This document shows positions 5,990 through 7,366 of a DNA stretch of 7,366 nt, one piece after another. The stretch comes from an uncultured Gammaproteobacteria bacterium (GTDB lineage: Bacteria > Pseudomonadota > Gammaproteobacteria > Ga0077536): the NCBI GenBank assembly GCA_903866355.1, contig CAIPNE010000719.1, forward strand, positions 1 to 7,366. The letters run 5' to 3'. Both the position numbers and the translations under genes were made by a program. The notes beneath the pieces are model-generated. The model was not told the origin of the DNA. It worked only from the letters and a program-made list of their open reading frames with translations, and ran no database searches. Each line of letters opens with the position of its first letter. Position 1 is the first letter of the stretch.

Positions 5990-7366
5990 GACTTCGCTAC
6001 CTCCAGCACCAGGTCCTGATTGCTTGTTACTCGCAGCTTCCAGCCCTGCCCGATGAGGCAGGTGAGATAATCGCCCTTGAGCAAACACGGGCCCACGGCG
6101 GTTGTGCCGGGCTTGAGTGTTGCGTCGAGATAGACATTGACCGACTGCGCGCCCGCGCCCCAATTGAGCTCGAGCGTGCCGGCACTGGGTGCTGGCGTGC
6201 CCGCGCTGGCCTCATCGCGCACCAACAGCGTGGCGGGCAATTCGTAGACCGCCTTTAACGTTAAACGCGCATCCGGCCCACCGTTCGCGATGTTGGCGAG
6301 CGGCTGCTCGGTGACGTTGTCGTGGTCGGCGCTCCACACGGCATAGTCGTAACGGCAGTCATCCACCGCAACACCTTCTCCGGCCATGTCCCGGCGCGCG
6401 CGCACCGCGAGTTCAGCCTGAGCGGCTGCGAGGCGTCCGGTGGCCGCGGCCAAGGGCATTTGGTACTCATGCGCGAGATGGCTGAAGCCTATGCCGAAGG
6501 CGCTGAACACCGAGGCCAAACGCGGCACGACGACTTGTTCAACCCCGATTGCCTGCGCAATGCCAGAGATGATCATGGGGCCACCGCCGCCATAGGCGAG
6601 TAGCGTGCACTGCGCCGGTGAAACACCCGCGCTCGCCATCACTAGCCGGAGCTGCGCGCCCACTTGCTCTTGGAAAGCGGCCACCACGACCGCCGCAGCA
6701 GCGGCCACGCTGACCTGCAGCGACTCGGCAATATTGGCCTTCAGCGCTTGTTCGGCACGGGCCAGATCGAGCTTTAATTCGCCACCGAGGTAGTTCTCTG
6801 CGTCCAACACGCCTAGCACTAACAGGGCGTCGGTTAAGGTGGCCTGGGTGCCGCCCCGGGCGAAACACGCCGGACCCGGCACCGCCCCAACGCTTTCAGG
6901 GCCGATTCGGATAGCGCCATCGACCACCGACAGAATGGAACTGCCGCCCAAACCAAAGCTCTGGAGCTTGGGCAGCGAGAAAGAAATATCGAGGTTGTCG
7001 ACTTCGCCATAAGGCCGCAGCGCAACTTTTTGCGCCTTGATGACCGAGACATCGGTGGTGGTGCCGCCAATATCCATCGCCAAGACATTCGCCAGCCCGT
7101 AGAGCTTGGCGTAGGCCAGCGCGCCTTCCAAGCCGCCGCGCGGACCCGAGCCCCAGGTTTTGATGGCGGTGGTTTTGGCCACTCGCGCGGACGCGCCATC
7201 GTTGCGAAAAATTAGCAGGGGCCGCTTGAGAAACAGGCTTTTGCAGACTTTCTCGGCGCCGTAAAGGAAATGCTCCATCCCCGAATGCAGATAAGAGTTG
7301 ATGACCGCCGTGGACAACCGCCGCGAGAAGTCTTCGTCGTCCACGAGTTCGGTGGAGATGAGAAAC
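5986..7366 (-). CDS. HyuA-like ATP-dependent subunit (first HyuA copy), Apc1 type, N-terminus cut by the window edge
   Basis: The frame stays open through the right edge, so 459 C-terminal residues are visible. Compared with the second HyuA copy, roughly 200 N-terminal residues, including the first phosphate motif, lie outside. Visible landmarks, numbered from the edge, are DEDFSRRLSTAVINSYL (10-26), SGPRGG (73-78), the second phosphate motif DIGGTTTD (98-105), GPESVGAVPGPACFARGG (155-172), TDALLVLGVLD (178-188), AYGGGGP (257-263) and a C-terminal GPCLLKG/QGWKL block. It is clearly diverged from the other HyuA copy, for example SGPRGG against SGPVAG and an Ala/Val-rich helix (220-230). It matches the alpha/alpha' pair of acetophenone carboxylase. 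The apparent start at 7344 is an internal GTG, not a real start. Its TGA overlaps the gamma ATG by 4 bases. The family is certain; which half-reaction it drives is unknown. Confidence 0.92.
   Translation of the reverse strand, partial: FLISTELVDDEDFSRRLSTAVINSYLHSGMEHFLYGAEKVCKSLFLKRPLLIFRNDGASARVAKTTAIKTWGSGPRGGLEGALAYAKLYGLANVLAMDIGGTTTDVSVIKAQKVALRPYGEVDNLDISFSLPKLQSFGLGGSSILSVVDGAIRIGPESVGAVPGPACFARGGTQATLTDALLVLGVLDAENYLGGELKLDLARAEQALKANIAESLQVSVAAAAAVVVAAFQEQVGAQLRLVMASAGVSPAQCTLLAYGGGGPMIISGIAQAIGVEQVVVPRLASVFSAFGIGFSHLAHEYQMPLAAATGRLAAAQAELAVRARRDMAGEGVAVDDCRYDYAVWSADHDNVTEQPLANIANGGPDARLTLKAVYELPATLLVRDEASAGTPAPSAGTLELNWGAGAQSVNVYLDATLKPGTTAVGPCLLKGDYLTCLIGQGWKLRVTSNQDLVLEVAKS
5999..6004 (-). 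promoter_or_regulatory. ribosome-binding site of the gamma gene
   Basis: GGAGGT on the minus strand lies 9 bases before the ATG at 5989, inside the end of the first HyuA-like gene. It decides the gamma start against the longer in-frame reading from 6163. Confidence 0.75.

Larger units (their letters stand above)
362..7366 (-). other. five-gene ketone carboxylase operon (acetophenone carboxylase-like), 5' end outside the window
   Basis: All five genes lie on the minus strand in the order HyuA, gamma, HyuA, HyuB, epsilon-like, with junctions of 4-base overlap, 14-base overlap, 25-base gap and 37-base gap. No internal promoter is evident. Two HyuA genes with a small zinc-ribbon-like gene between them and an extra 281-residue gene at the end match the acetophenone carboxylase gene order known from the betaproteobacterium Aromatoleum. 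Acetone carboxylase has only three genes. Acetophenone, hydroxyacetophenones and aliphatic or cyclic ketones are all possible substrates. Confidence 0.8.

Noticed and set aside
5990..6163. Longer N-terminus for the gamma gene
   Set aside because: The extra residues are Arg-rich and overlap the first HyuA-like gene. A GGAGGT site and an ATGA junction mark 5989 as the start.

Overview
The window carries one minus-strand operon for a multi-subunit, ATP-dependent ketone carboxylase of the HyuA/HyuB (hydantoinase/oxoprolinase; acetone carboxylase; acetophenone carboxylase) superfamily. Read 5' to 3' on the minus strand, the genes are: a HyuA-like subunit that runs off the right edge (5986-7366, N-terminus missing), a small four-cysteine gamma subunit (5621-5989), a second complete HyuA-like subunit (3511-5634), a HyuB-like subunit (1245-3485), and an unrecognised 281-residue protein (362-1207). 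This number, order and size pattern (HyuA, small gamma, HyuA, HyuB, about 30-kDa extra protein) is the one known for five-subunit acetophenone carboxylase (Apc1-5, core alpha/alpha'/beta/gamma plus a separate epsilon). Acetone carboxylase has three subunits and only one HyuA. The class is known; the substrate cannot be read from this window, because no thiokinase, thiolase, dehydrogenase or regulator is in view.

The genes are tightly packed. There is a 4-base ATGA overlap, a 14-base overlap, a 25-base gap and a 37-base gap, with good Shine-Dalgarno sequences before the gamma, second HyuA and HyuB genes. This points to one transcript with translational coupling of the core subunits. The last gene differs: it has a weak ribosome-binding site and lies just beyond a perfect 16-bp palindrome centred on the HyuB stop codon. 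That fits a subunit made at a different level from the core. The promoter lies outside the window to the right.

The expected chemistry is inferred from the family. The two HyuA-like subunits each keep ATP-binding DxGGTxxD motifs and would activate substrate and bicarbonate by phosphorylation. The HyuB-like subunit would carry the carboxylation site. The gamma subunit is a zinc-ribbon-like structural piece. The fifth protein would be the accessory epsilon component.

The left 361 bases contain no confident gene. They hold a strong hairpin directly after the last stop codon, a possible weak bidirectional terminator, and a possible C-terminal end of a convergent plus-strand gene at the extreme left.

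The DNA is roughly 60% GC (counted on a few lines only), with Shine-Dalgarno-led, overlapping genes. This suggests a moderately GC-rich bacterium, probably a proteobacterium given where this enzyme class is best known. The lineage cannot be fixed. There are no mobile elements, RNA genes or CRISPR arrays.
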